A DNA stretch of 64,000 nt from Pseudaminobacter sp040049255. Lineage in GTDB: Bacteria > Pseudomonadota > Alphaproteobacteria > Rhizobiales > Rhizobiaceae. Of this stretch, positions 33,183 to 46,959 are shown piece after piece. A program made the translations under genes and the position numbers. The stretch lies in contig NZ_JBDZDR010000008.1 of the NCBI RefSeq assembly GCF_040049255.1, forward strand, positions 62,001 through 126,000, written 5' to 3'. The notes under the pieces are model-generated. The model made no database searches and was not told where the DNA came from. It saw nothing but the letters and a program-made list of their open reading frames with translations. The stretch's first letter is position 1; every line of letters begins with the position of its first letter.

Positions 33183-33650
33183 ATGCGTCACGTTGATTTC
33201 TCGCCGCTCTATCGTTCGACCGTCGGTTTCGACCGCCTTTTCACGATGCTCGATTCCCTTGGCCAGCCGGAAAGCGGCCAGTCCTATCCGCCCTACAACA
33301 TCGAGCGGACAGGCGAGGACTCCTATCGCATCAGCATGGCCGTGGCAGGCTTCTCGGAAGATGATATCGCGATCGAAGCCCACCGGAACGTGCTCAGCAT
33401 CAAGGGCGAGCGCAAGGAAACCGAGGGCGAAGGCGCGGAAATTCTCTATCGCGGCATCGCCTCGCGCGCTTTTGAGCGCCGCTTCCAGCTTGCCGACCAT
33501 GTCGACGTTGTCGGCGCAAAGCTCAAGAATGGCCTGCTGCACATCGACCTGAAGCGTACGGTTCCGGAAGAGCTGAAACCGCGCCGGATTTCCATCGCCA
33601 AGGCCGCCGATAAGGACGCCATGCAGATCGAGGCCAAGGCCACCCACTGA
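33183..33650 (+). CDS. Small heat-shock protein, Hsp20 family
   Basis: ATP-independent holdase chaperone that binds unfolding proteins. The 155 residues contain the alpha-crystallin domain: YPPYNIERTGEDSYRISMAV, then VLSIKGERKETEGEGAEILYRGIASRAFERRFQLAD, and GLLHIDLKRTVPEELKPRRI with the C-terminal R-I motif needed for oligomers. The leader looks like a ROSE thermometer, giving heat induction at translation. A bidirectional terminator follows. Confidence 0.94.
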   Translation: MRHVDFSPLYRSTVGFDRLFTMLDSLGQPESGQSYPPYNIERTGEDSYRISMAVAGFSEDDIAIEAHRNVLSIKGERKETEGEGAEILYRGIASRAFERRFQLADHVDVVGAKLKNGLLHIDLKRTVPEELKPRRISIAKAADKDAMQIEAKATH

Positions 33651-33691
33651 CAAACCCGACCGGTCGTAACCGGACGCTCCTCCCGAGCAAA

Positions 33692-33722
33692 AGAGCGGCG
33701 CCTCAGGGCGCCGCTCTTTTTT
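33692..33722 (+). terminator. Bidirectional terminator between hsp20 and threonine aldolase
   Basis: An 11-bp stem (AGAGCGGCGCC/GGCGCCGCTCT) with a 4-base loop and six T on the plus strand; the complementary strand carries four T, serving the convergent ltaE gene as well. Confidence 0.9.
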
Positions 33723-33738
33723 GCGTGGTCATGCGGTC

Positions 33739-34788
33739 TCAGGCGATGAGATCACCGAAGCGGTCGACCTCTTCGGCAGTCGTGGCGAAACTGGTCACGA
33801 AGCGGCACATGGTCTCGTCCACGCCGATCGGGTCGGTATAGCTGCGCGGTGTGTTCCAGGGATAGAACACCGCTCCCCTGTCGTTCAGCGCCTTCATCGT
33901 CGCCTTCGGCATGACCGCGAACACCTCGTTGGCCTGCGGCTGCCAGGCAAGGCGCATCTTGCCCGAGGCCGCGATTGCCTCGGCCAGCCGCGCGGACATG
34001 GCGTTGGCGTGGCGCGCCGTTTCCAGCCACAGATCGTCGGCCAGATAGGCATCGAACTGCGCTGCGATGAAGCGCGACTTGGAGAAAAGCTGTGCTGCCC
34101 GCTTGCGCAGGAAGCCGAATTCATGCGCCCGGGAAGTGTCGAACAGCACCACGGCTTCGGCGCACCAGCAGCCGTTCTTGGTGCCACCGAAGGAAACGAC
34201 GTCGACGCCGCGCTTCCAGGTCATTTCGGCCGGGGTCGTGTCCAGCGCCACCAGCGCATTGGCAAAGCGTGCGCCATCCATGTGCAACGGCAGGTTGCGC
34301 TTCTTGGCGACCGCCGCGATCGCCTCGAGGTCGGCTAGGCTGTAGACAGTGCCGACCTCGGTGGCCTGCGTGACCGAGACGGCCATCGGCCGGCCGGAAT
34401 GGACGAATTCCGGCTCGAAATGCGAGATCGCCCGTTCCAGGTTTTCCGGCGTCATGCGGCCGAGCGGCCCGTCCACGGCCCGCAGGCGCGAACCACCGGT
34501 GAGGAATTCCGGAGCGCCGCATTCGTCCTCCAGCATATGCGCCTCGCGGTGCATGAAGGAAACGCCGCCGGTCCGGCTGAACGCCGCCAGCGACAGCGTG
34601 TTGGCCGCCGTTCCGGTGCCGACGAAGAACACCGCCACCTCGCGCTCGAAGATCTCGTTGAACCGTTCGCCAACCTTCCGGTCGATGTCGCTGGTGCCGT
34701 AGGCCGAGGCGAATCCAGAGGCGTGGGCCGCAAGGCCGGCCGAGATCCTGGGGTGGGCGCCGGCCCAGTTGTCTGAGGCAAAAAACAT
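33739..34788 (-). CDS. ltaE: Low-specificity L-threonine aldolase
   Basis: PLP enzyme splitting L-threonine and allo-threonine to glycine and acetaldehyde. The 349 residues start MFFASDNWAGAHPRI. Visible are VFFVGTGTAANTLSL (cofactor loop), the histidine-bearing FMHREAHMLEDECGAPEF, PLHMDGARFANALVAL and SFGGTKNGCWCAEAVV with the PLP lysine. The ATG at 34788 is where the family begins; the frame is open far upstream with non-conserved sequence. Confidence 0.93.
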   Translation of the reverse strand: MFFASDNWAGAHPRISAGLAAHASGFASAYGTSDIDRKVGERFNEIFEREVAVFFVGTGTAANTLSLAAFSRTGGVSFMHREAHMLEDECGAPEFLTGGSRLRAVDGPLGRMTPENLERAISHFEPEFVHSGRPMAVSVTQATEVGTVYSLADLEAIAAVAKKRNLPLHMDGARFANALVALDTTPAEMTWKRGVDVVSFGGTKNGCWCAEAVVLFDTSRAHEFGFLRKRAAQLFSKSRFIAAQFDAYLADDLWLETARHANAMSARLAEAIAASGKMRLAWQPQANEVFAVMPKATMKALNDRGAVFYPWNTPRSYTDPIGVDETMCRFVTSFATTAEEVDRFGDLIA

Positions 34789-35308
34789 GCTGTCGTTCCG
34801 GGAAATGCGGGTTGAAAGTGAGCGGACCTTGACCGGTTTCGGCGCACCTCCGCAAGACCCTGGGGTGCAAAATTCCGTCCGCCGCCCCGGCAGTCGCCTC
34901 AGCCGCCGAGTTTGGCGAACGTGCGAAAGTTTCAGCCTGTCATGAAGAAGTGAAACTTTGTTTCGCTCTCCTCGTTGTTTTTTTGTGAAAGCGTCTCTTG
35001 TGCCGGAAAAAAAAGTCTGCGATAGAAAATTAGGACAGCAGTGCTGTCTTATTTTGTCTGCGCAAAAGACGGCGGATCTGGCGTATAATTGCGCCCCAGT
35101 CCGGCGATGGCTGCGATGGATGCCGGACCTGCCGCGAGTACGGCGCGGCACAATTCCGCGCATCTGCCAAGGACGGCATACCGCCACCGCAGTGTGCCCT
35201 TCCATGGATCTCGACAAGATGTGCCGCCGGCCGACGGAAACAGCCGCCTGCTGGCAGGGAGTGGAAAGATGCCCGCTTTGAGGGCAGGAGATCGAAAAAG
35301 GTAGGAAG
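34789..35308. promoter_or_regulatory. Upstream region of gltB
   Basis: A 520-base gap between ltaE (leftward) and gltB (rightward) without a supported gene. It contains A-rich tracts near 34975-35040 and a perfect 7-1-7 inverted repeat (GACAGCA and TGCTGTC) at 35034-35048, about 260 bases before gltB. The repeat is a candidate operator for a nitrogen or Lrp-type regulator of glutamate synthase; no known consensus was matched. Confidence 0.4.
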
Positions 35309-40051
<4,743 letters not shown>

Positions 40052-40162
40052 CCGCTGCAGCGCACGGCGACGGGCGGCGAAACGGCCGCCCGAGGCCGCC
40101 ATCCTCACTGAAATTGCTTTTTTGCCGCGCGGGCGCGGCGACCCACGAACAAGAGTTTTGAA

Positions 40163-41617
40163 ATGGGCAAGGTTACAGGTTTTCTGGAGATCGACCGGCA
40201 GGTGCACAAGTATCAGCCCGCCGCCGATCGTATCCGGCACTTCCGGGAATTCACGCTGCCGCTGTCGGATAGCGAAGTCGAGAAGCAGGCCGCACGCTGC
40301 ATGGATTGCGGCATCCCCTACTGCCATGGCCCCACGGGCTGCCCGGTCCACAACCAGATCCCGGACTGGAACGATCTCGTCTATAACGGCGACTGGGCGA
40401 CGGCGATCCGCAATCTTCATTCCACCAACAACTTCCCCGAATTCACCGGCCGCATCTGCCCCGCGCCTTGCGAGGAGGCTTGCACGCTGAACCTCGAGGA
40501 CATTCCGGTGGCCATCAAGACGATCGAGCAGGCGCTCGCCGACAAGGCCTACGAACTCGGCCTCGTCCGCCCGCAGCCGGCCGAGAAGATGACCGGCAAG
40601 CGCGTGGCCATCATCGGTTCCGGCCCCGCCGGCATGGCCGCGGCCCAGCAGCTCGGCCGCGCTGGCCATGACGTGCATGTCTACGAGCGCGAGAGCCGTC
40701 CGGGCGGGCTGATGCGGTTCGGCATCCCCGACTTCAAGATGGAGAAGCACTTCATCGATCGCCGCGTCCAGCAGATGCAGGGCGAGGGGGTGACCTTCTT
40801 CTGCGGCGTGAATGTCGGTGTCGACAAGAAGGTGTCGGAACTGCTCGCCGAATACGATGCGGTGCTCTATTGCGGCGGCTCCGAAAAGCCGCGCGCGGCC
40901 AGCATCCCCGGCGAGGAGCTCGCAGGCGTGCATGACGCGATGCCCTACCTGGTCCAGCAGAACAAGCGTGTCGCGCAGGAGGACATCCAGTCGACTGCGT
41001 GGCGTTCGCAGCCGATCTACGCCAGCGGCCAGCATGTCCTGGTAGTGGGTGGCGGCGACACCGCTTCCGACTGCATCGGCACGGCCTTCCGTCAGGGTGC
41101 GGTGCGCGTCACCCAGCTCGATATCCGCCCGCAGCCGCCGGAAAAGGAAAACAAGCTTGCCGTCTGGCCGTATTGGGCCACCAAGATGCGCACCTCCTCC
41201 AGCCAGGCCGAGGGCGCCGAGCGCGAGTTCCAGGTGGCGACGCTGGAGTTCATCGGCGAGGAAGGGCAACTCACCGGCGTCAAGTGCTGCGAGGTGGACG
41301 AGAAGCGCCAGCCCATCCCTGGCACCGAATTCGTCATCCGCGCCGACCTCGCCTTCATCGCCATCGGCTTCGCCGGCCCGATGCCCGGCGGCGTGACCGA
41401 GGAGCTGGGCGAGGGGCTAAAGACCCGTCTCGATGCGCGCCGCTCGACCAATGTCGAAGCCAACGAGCGCGACTACCGCACCAGCGTCGACCGGCTCTAT
41501 GCGGCCGGCGACGTGCGGCGAGGGCAGTCGCTGGTGGTGTGGGCGATCCGCGAAGGCCGCCAGGCGGCGCGCGCTATCGATGAAGCGCTGATGGGCACGA
41601 GCGTGTTGCCGCGCTGA
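40163..41617 (+). CDS. gltD: Glutamate synthase (NADPH) small subunit
   Basis: Flavoprotein subunit that takes electrons from NADPH and passes them via iron-sulphur centres to GltB. The 484 residues have N-terminal cysteine motifs for [4Fe-4S] clusters (CMDCGIPYCHGPTGCPVHNQ and CPAPCEEACTL), the FAD dinucleotide motif (IIGSGPAGMAAAQQLGRAGH), an NADPH motif (VVGGGDTASDCIG) and LYAAGDVRRGQSLVVWAIREG at the C-terminal FAD site. The gene lies 111 bases after gltB and is surely its operon partner. Confidence 0.96.
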   Translation: MGKVTGFLEIDRQVHKYQPAADRIRHFREFTLPLSDSEVEKQAARCMDCGIPYCHGPTGCPVHNQIPDWNDLVYNGDWATAIRNLHSTNNFPEFTGRICPAPCEEACTLNLEDIPVAIKTIEQALADKAYELGLVRPQPAEKMTGKRVAIIGSGPAGMAAAQQLGRAGHDVHVYERESRPGGLMRFGIPDFKMEKHFIDRRVQQMQGEGVTFFCGVNVGVDKKVSELLAEYDAVLYCGGSEKPRAASIPGEELAGVHDAMPYLVQQNKRVAQEDIQSTAWRSQPIYASGQHVLVVGGGDTASDCIGTAFRQGAVRVTQLDIRPQPPEKENKLAVWPYWATKMRTSSSQAEGAEREFQVATLEFIGEEGQLTGVKCCEVDEKRQPIPGTEFVIRADLAFIAIGFAGPMPGGVTEELGEGLKTRLDARRSTNVEANERDYRTSVDRLYAAGDVRRGQSLVVWAIREGRQAARAIDEALMGTSVLPR

Positions 41618-41630
41618 GTGCAAATCCAGG

Positions 41631-41662
41631 AAGCGTGACGGCTTTGGCCGTCATGCTTTCTC
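41631..41662 (+). terminator. Probable gltBD terminator
   Basis: Hairpin AAGCGTGACGGC / GCCGTCATGCTT with one mismatch and a 4-base loop, followed by a short TTC run only. It starts 14 bases after the gltD stop. The weak T-run keeps confidence moderate. Confidence 0.5.
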
Positions 41663-41713
41663 CGCAGTTTGCTATGTTTGCGAATTGCCCCCGACAAGGT
41701 TCGGGGCAGGGCG

Positions 41714-42712
41714 TCACGCCACGCCGATGCGCAGCAGGTCGTGGAAATGCACGACGCCCACCGGGCGCTCGTCCTCGGCCACGACCAGCGCGCTGATGTT
41801 GTGTTCGTTGATCACCGCCATCGCCGCACTTGCCATCATGCGCGGCTCGATGGTCCGGGGCTGCCGCGTCATGACGTCTTCAACCTTCAGCTCACCGAGG
41901 TTGCGGTGCAGGTTGCGGGCGAGATCGCCGTCGGTGACGATGCCGGAAAGCTTGCCATCGGCATCCACCACGCATACGCAGCCGAAGCGCTTGCGAGACA
42001 GTTCGGCCACCGCATCCGGCATGCTGGTGCCGAGCGCCACAATGGGCATCCTGTCGTCGGAATGCATGATGTCTGCGACGCGGGTGAGGTTGGCGCCCAG
42101 TTGGCCGCCCGGATGGAAGGTGCGGAAATGCTCGGCCGTGAAGCCGCGCGCCTCCAGCAGCGCCACTGCCAGCGCATCGCCTATCACCAGCTGCAGCAGG
42201 GTCGAGGTGGTGGGCGCCAGCCCGTGCGGGCAGGCTTCCTGCGCCTTGGGCAGCTTCAGCACCACGTTGGCCTCGCGCGCAAGCGCCGAATTTTCGCCGG
42301 CGGTCACCGCGATCAAGGGAATGGCAAAGCGGCGAGCATAGGCGATGATGCCTTTCAGCTCCACCGTCTCGCCCGACCAGGAGATGGCCAGGATCGCGTC
42401 GTCGCGCGCGATCATGCCAAGGTCGCCGTGATTGGCTTCAGCGGGATGCACGAAAAAGGCCGGAGTGCCGGTGGAGGCGAGCGTCGCCGCGATCTTGGAG
42501 CCGATATGGCCGCTCTTGCCCACGCCGGTCACAATCACGCGCCCGCCGATTGCCGACAGCAGCTCCACCGCTTCGGCGAAAGGCTCGGACAATCCATTTT
42601 GCAGCGCCTCGGCCAGTGCCTCGACGCCGGCGCGCTCCGTCGTCACGGTGCGCATCGCCGATGCTATGGAGGCCTGCCTGTCGGGCGGTGTCTTTAGGGT
42701 TCGTGCGTGCAT
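41714..42712 (-). CDS. kdsD: Arabinose-5-phosphate isomerase (KdsD/KpsF family)
   Basis: Interconverts ribulose-5-phosphate and arabinose-5-phosphate, the first step to Kdo for lipopolysaccharide. The 332 residues have an N-terminal SIS domain (VIVTGVGKSGHIGSKIAATL, ISWSGETVELKGIIAYA, TSTLLQLVIGDALAVALLE) and two C-terminal CBS domains (DIMHSDDRMPIVALGTSM and DVMTRQPRTIEPRMMASAA). ATG 42712 gives the N-terminal extension typical of rhizobial members. It diverges from the outer-membrane gene; no other Kdo genes are adjacent. Confidence 0.92.
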   Translation of the reverse strand: MHARTLKTPPDRQASIASAMRTVTTERAGVEALAEALQNGLSEPFAEAVELLSAIGGRVIVTGVGKSGHIGSKIAATLASTGTPAFFVHPAEANHGDLGMIARDDAILAISWSGETVELKGIIAYARRFAIPLIAVTAGENSALAREANVVLKLPKAQEACPHGLAPTTSTLLQLVIGDALAVALLEARGFTAEHFRTFHPGGQLGANLTRVADIMHSDDRMPIVALGTSMPDAVAELSRKRFGCVCVVDADGKLSGIVTDGDLARNLHRNLGELKVEDVMTRQPRTIEPRMMASAAMAVINEHNISALVVAEDERPVGVVHFHDLLRIGVA

Positions 42713-42863
42713 GTTGCATGCGATTACCGTGTTGTCGGGCGGCTGTCCATATCGATGCGCGCGCTGCCGGGCTGCCTGCGCCCTCAACACTCTCTTAACC
42801 ATCCGAATTTACGATTCGGTAATGCTGGCGCCGCCCCGCGCCACGGAATGCAGTCAGGTGAGA

Positions 42864-44537
42864 ATGTCAGGCGTGCGCCCCGATCAGTCACGACGCCGAG
42901 GTCGACGGTTGCTGCCGGTCGTGCTGTGCATGGCCGGTGCCGCCGGCGTGCTCGGCGCCGCCGTGGCCGAGGCCCAGGAAACCGGCTTGCGCGGCTCTCT
43001 TCCCGCCACGAACGCCAACGCGCCCCTGCCGCGCGGCCAGGCAGCCCAGGCCGATCAGACTTCTTCCTGGCAATATGATCCGGTCAGCACCGGCGCGGTG
43101 CCGGATGCCGGCCCGGCCGAACCGGACCTGTTTTCGCTGCCGGCCAATGCCGACGCGTTCGACGGGCCGTCGACTGCATCGGGCGCGCGGCCGCTTTCCA
43201 CAGCACGCCAGCGGGCCGAGGCCGCGCGCGTAGCGGCGGGTGCTCAGCCGGTCCGGGAAAACCGCAGAGCCGGCGCTGTCGACGAAGATCTTGTCACCGC
43301 TGCGGTGCGCGTGCCCTCGGAAGGCGTGCAGGAGGACCCGGAGAGTGTCCGGCGCGCAGAGCGTGAGAACGCCATCGAGGCCCGTAATGTGGCACGGGAG
43401 GAGGCTCCCTTTGCCGCACCTGGCATTCATGTCGGCCGCTTTCTGCTGCGATCCACGCTCGAGCAGGGGCTGGTCGGCACCTCCAATGCCAGTCTCCAGC
43501 CCGGCGGCTCGAGCGCGGTTCTGTCGCAAACCGCCTTGCGCCTCAATGCCATCGGCGACTGGGGCGGCCATTCGGCAACGCTTGACGCCTATGGCGCGAT
43601 CCAGCGCACCCTTTCCGGTGAGCAGGTCAGGGACGACGAGATCGGCGTCGACCTGCGGCTGGACCTCGACCTTGGCGAGAGCCTGAACGGCCGTGGAGAA
43701 TTCGGCTATCTGCGCACTCCCGAAAGCGCCTCGTCGCCCGTCGCCATCATTGGCGCGGCATCGTCGCCGATCCGGCAGACGCTGGGCGCCAGCCTCGGCG
43801 TCGAAAGGAATGTCGGCCGCGTTCTGCTGGGTGTCACCGGCAGCGTCGAACGCGACATTTATGGCGATGCCGAGCTTTGGGACGGCAGCGTTCTCTCGCA
43901 GAAGGATCGCGACTCGACCCTGGCGTCGATAACCCTGCGCGGCGGCTACGAGGTATCGCCGGCATTGACGCCCTTTGCCGAGGTGGAACTTGGCCGCCGC
44001 TACTACGACCAGAAGATTGACGACAGCGGCTATGAACGCTCTTCCAATCTTGTCGGCGCGCGCGCCGGCGTGGCGCTCGACCTCGGCGAGAAGCTTTCGG
44101 GCGAATTCTCGGCCGGCTGGCTGCGCGAAAGCTTTGACGACGCCCGGCTCGGCCCGGTTTCGACGCCAAGCGTGGCCGCAGCGCTGACATGGTCGCCGGA
44201 GCGCGGCACACTGGTCAATCTGGCTGCCTCGACCACCATCGAGAACACCACCAATGCTGGCGAAAGCGGTTCGGTCCTGAACGTCGCCACCCTTTCGGCC
44301 GAGCGCGCGATCCGCGCCAATCTCACCGGCAATGCCGTGCTGGGCATCGGCTATCGCAACTATGCGCATTCGGATGGCCGCGACGTGACCTTCCTGGCCG
44401 AGGCGGGCGCCACATGGTGGCTGAGCCGCTATGCCGGCATCAGCGGCAGGCTGCGGCACGAGAGGCTCCGAAGCAGTCTGCCGGACCGCGACTACGACGC
44501 CAACAGCGCCTTCCTCGGCCTCAAGCTGCAGCGCTGA
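42864..44537 (+). CDS. Outer-membrane beta-barrel protein (BBP2-like)
   Basis: 557 residues: a signal peptide (RRLLPVVLCMAGAAGVLGAA, cleavage near AEA), a long unstructured Ala/Pro/Arg-rich stretch (about 35-190), then a beta-barrel from about residue 190 with alternating short strands (RFLLRSTLEQGLVGTSNASL, LRLNAIGDWGGHSATLDAYG) and a C-terminal LGLKLQR ending. The strand pattern matches the putative beta-barrel porin 2 family often linked to surface polysaccharide. The start at 42864 has AGGTGAG before it; the open frame extends to 42432. No direct function can be assigned. Confidence 0.72.
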   Translation: MSGVRPDQSRRRGRRLLPVVLCMAGAAGVLGAAVAEAQETGLRGSLPATNANAPLPRGQAAQADQTSSWQYDPVSTGAVPDAGPAEPDLFSLPANADAFDGPSTASGARPLSTARQRAEAARVAAGAQPVRENRRAGAVDEDLVTAAVRVPSEGVQEDPESVRRAERENAIEARNVAREEAPFAAPGIHVGRFLLRSTLEQGLVGTSNASLQPGGSSAVLSQTALRLNAIGDWGGHSATLDAYGAIQRTLSGEQVRDDEIGVDLRLDLDLGESLNGRGEFGYLRTPESASSPVAIIGAASSPIRQTLGASLGVERNVGRVLLGVTGSVERDIYGDAELWDGSVLSQKDRDSTLASITLRGGYEVSPALTPFAEVELGRRYYDQKIDDSGYERSSNLVGARAGVALDLGEKLSGEFSAGWLRESFDDARLGPVSTPSVAAALTWSPERGTLVNLAASTTIENTTNAGESGSVLNVATLSAERAIRANLTGNAVLGIGYRNYAHSDGRDVTFLAEAGATWWLSRYAGISGRLRHERLRSSLPDRDYDANSAFLGLKLQR

Positions 44538-44556
44538 CCCGGCGCGGCGCTTAAAA

Positions 44557-44583
44557 AAAAGGCCGGGAGAACCCGGCCTTTTC
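44557..44583 (+). terminator. Bidirectional terminator between the beta-barrel gene and galU
   Basis: Nine-bp stem AAGGCCGGG/CCCGGCCTT with AGAA loop; A-run before and TTTT after give efficient termination on both strands for the convergent genes. Confidence 0.9.
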
Positions 44584-44591
44584 GCTTGTGC

Positions 44592-45497
44592 TCAGCGCGG
44601 CGCCCTGCGCCTCTCGATGGGCTTCAGTTCGTCCAGCATCCTGCCCAGCATGGCTGCGACCTTGTCGTGCATGTCCGGGTGCCACAGCGAGAAGGCCACA
44701 TTGGCCTCGATGAAGCCCTCCGGCGAGCCGCAGTCGAAGGTGCGGCCCTGATAGTGATAGCCATAGAAGGATTGCTGCTTTTCAAGCTTGAGCATGGCGT
44801 CGGTCAGCTGGATCTCGTTGCCCGCGCCCTTTTCCTGACCTTCCAGGATCTTGAAGATTTCCGGCTGCAATATGTAGCGGCCGTTGATGTAGAGATTGGA
44901 AGGGGCGGTGCCCTGTTTGGGCTTCTCCACCATGCCGGTGATCTCGAAGCCCGAATGCACGTCCTGCCCGCGGCCGACGATGCCGTATTTGTGGGTCTCG
45001 GCCGGGTCGCATTCCTGTACGGCCACGATGTTCTGCCCGGTGTGCTCATAGAGCTTGACCATTTCCTTCAGACAGCTCTGGTCCGTCTGCATGATCATGT
45101 CGGGCAAGAGCAGGGCGAAGGGCTCGTCGCCCACCAGGTCGCGCGCGCACCACACCGCGTGGCCCAGGCCCAGCGGCACCTGCTGCCGGGTGAAGCTGGT
45201 TTGTCCGGGCTGCGGCTGCAGGCGCTGCAGGTGCGATAGCTGGTCGTCCTTGCCGCGCTGCGCCAGCGTGTCATAAAGCTCGAACTGGACGTCGAAATGG
45301 TCTTCGATGACGGCCTTGTTGCGCCCGGTCACGAATATGAAATGCTCGATCCCCGCCTCGCGCGCCTCGTCCACCACATACTGGATGACGGGGCGGTCGA
45401 CCACCGTCAGCATCTCCTTCGGGATGGATTTGGTGGCTGGGAGAAACCGCGTGCCGAGCCCGGCAACAGGAAAAACTGCTTTGCGTACTTTTTTCAT
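44592..45497 (-). CDS. galU: UTP-glucose-1-phosphate uridylyltransferase (second copy)
   Basis: Same reaction as the exoN product at 572-1474, here as a stand-alone gene beside cell-wall genes, so likely the general housekeeping supplier of UDP-glucose for lipopolysaccharide and glucans. The 301 residues contain VAGLGTRFLPATKSIPKEML, VVDRPVIQYVVDEAREAGIE and GMVEKPKQGTAPSNLYING. The start at 45497 (MKKVRKAVF) is fixed by alignment with exoN. Overall identity to exoN looks high, but substitutions are spread throughout, so the duplication is old. Confidence 0.92.
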   Translation of the reverse strand: MKKVRKAVFPVAGLGTRFLPATKSIPKEMLTVVDRPVIQYVVDEAREAGIEHFIFVTGRNKAVIEDHFDVQFELYDTLAQRGKDDQLSHLQRLQPQPGQTSFTRQQVPLGLGHAVWCARDLVGDEPFALLLPDMIMQTDQSCLKEMVKLYEHTGQNIVAVQECDPAETHKYGIVGRGQDVHSGFEITGMVEKPKQGTAPSNLYINGRYILQPEIFKILEGQEKGAGNEIQLTDAMLKLEKQQSFYGYHYQGRTFDCGSPEGFIEANVAFSLWHPDMHDKVAAMLGRMLDELKPIERRRAPR

Positions 45498-45703
45498 GGC
45501 GAACGGTCCAATAGGCGAGTCGGTCCTATCACGGGATGAGACATTTTCACGTCGAAATTGATGAATACTGAACATCGCACTGCCACAGCCACGGCGGCTG
45601 GGAGGCCGCGAAGGCGATAGCAACCAATTTCGCTATGGTAAACCGATTGATAACCCCGGTGCGCGATGAATGTATTTTTCGAGGACCGATAAGGAGGGAC
45701 ATC

Positions 45704-46933
45704 ATGCTCGTTCGTAAGACCGCAACTCGCTTCGCAGGCGTCGCGGCGGCTGCCGGCCTGTCGCTTGCCCTGCTGTTTTCGGCAAGCACCACAGCCTTTG
45801 CCGATGCTGGTTTCCAGCGGTGGATCGCGGGCTTCCGCAGCACCGCGCTGCAAAACGGCATTTCCGCCACCACCTTCGATCGCGCCTTTCGCAATGTGCG
45901 CGATGTCGATCCCGAGGTGCTGGAGAAGGCGCGCTTCCAGCCCGAATTCACCGCCCCGGTCTGGGATTATTTCGACAACCGCGTGCATGAGGAGGCGGTG
46001 GCCAACGGCCGCGCCATGGCGCGCCAGTGGAAGCCCTGGCTCGACCGCATCGAGGCGCGCTTCGGCGTCGATCGCCACATCCTGCTCGCCATCTGGTCGA
46101 TGGAATCGAACTACGGCGAGATTCTCAAGAACGACAAGGTGATGCGCAATGTGGTGCGCTCGCTGGCCACGCTTGCCTATGGCGACCAGAGGCGCGCCAA
46201 GTTCGCACAGACGCAGCTGATCGCGGCGCTGAAGATCCTGCAGAGCGGCGACATCGACGAAAGCCACCTGATGGGCTCCTGGGCCGGCGCCATGGGCCAC
46301 ACCCAGTTCATTCCCACCAGCTACCAGCGCTATGCCGTCGACATTGACGGCAACGGCAAGCGCGACATCTGGTACTCCGTGCCGGATGCGCTCGCCACCG
46401 CCGCCAACCTGCTCGCCAAGAATGGCTGGCAGACCGGCCGCACCTGGGGCTACGAGGTGAAGTTGCCGGAGGGGCGCAAGTTCCCGAACGGCTCGCTCTC
46501 GGTGGCCAAGTGGCAGAGCCTGGGCATCACCCGCGCCAGAGGCAAGCCTTTCCGTGATGGCAACGAGATGGCGGAGTTGAAGGTGCTGGACGGGCGTTCC
46601 GGCCCGGCTTTCCTGATGACCAAGAACTTCTCGGTCCTCAAGCGGTATAACAACGCCGATAAATACGCGCTCGCCGTCGGCCTGCTTGCCGACGAGATCG
46701 CCGGATATGGCGGCCTGGTGCGCGACTGGAACCGGCCCTTCACCAAGCTATCCTTCCAGGAAAAGCAGGAGCTTCAGCAGCGCCTCTCCACTTTTGGCTA
46801 TTACGAAGGCAAGTTCGATGGCAAGATTGGCGAAGGGTCGCGCGCCGCGATCCGTGCCTTCCAGGCCCAGGCCGGCCTGGAGCAGGACGGTCACCCGAGC
46901 ATGGAAGTGCTGTTGCGGCTGAGAAAGCGTTAA
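45704..46933 (+). CDS. Lytic murein transglycosylase, MltB family
   Basis: Periplasmic peptidoglycan-cleaving enzyme making 1,6-anhydro ends. The 409 residues have a signal peptide (AAAGLSLALLFSASTTAFA), the SLT_2 catalytic domain with its glutamate in WSMESNYGEIL and the GSWAGAMGHTQFIPTSY block, and a C-terminal PG_binding_1 domain (QQRLSTFGYYEGKFDGKIGE then RAAIRAFQAQAGLEQDG). A perfect AAGGAGGG site sits before ATG 45704. It diverges from galU. Confidence 0.93.
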   Translation: MLVRKTATRFAGVAAAAGLSLALLFSASTTAFADAGFQRWIAGFRSTALQNGISATTFDRAFRNVRDVDPEVLEKARFQPEFTAPVWDYFDNRVHEEAVANGRAMARQWKPWLDRIEARFGVDRHILLAIWSMESNYGEILKNDKVMRNVVRSLATLAYGDQRRAKFAQTQLIAALKILQSGDIDESHLMGSWAGAMGHTQFIPTSYQRYAVDIDGNGKRDIWYSVPDALATAANLLAKNGWQTGRTWGYEVKLPEGRKFPNGSLSVAKWQSLGITRARGKPFRDGNEMAELKVLDGRSGPAFLMTKNFSVLKRYNNADKYALAVGLLADEIAGYGGLVRDWNRPFTKLSFQEKQELQQRLSTFGYYEGKFDGKIGEGSRAAIRAFQAQAGLEQDGHPSMEVLLRLRKR

Positions 46934-46959
46934 CCGGGCCAACCCCAACGGAGCCGGCA

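Noticed and set aside
41688..41708. Hairpin CCCCGA/TCGGGG as kdsD terminator
   Set aside because: No T-run follows on the minus strand, so it was not called.
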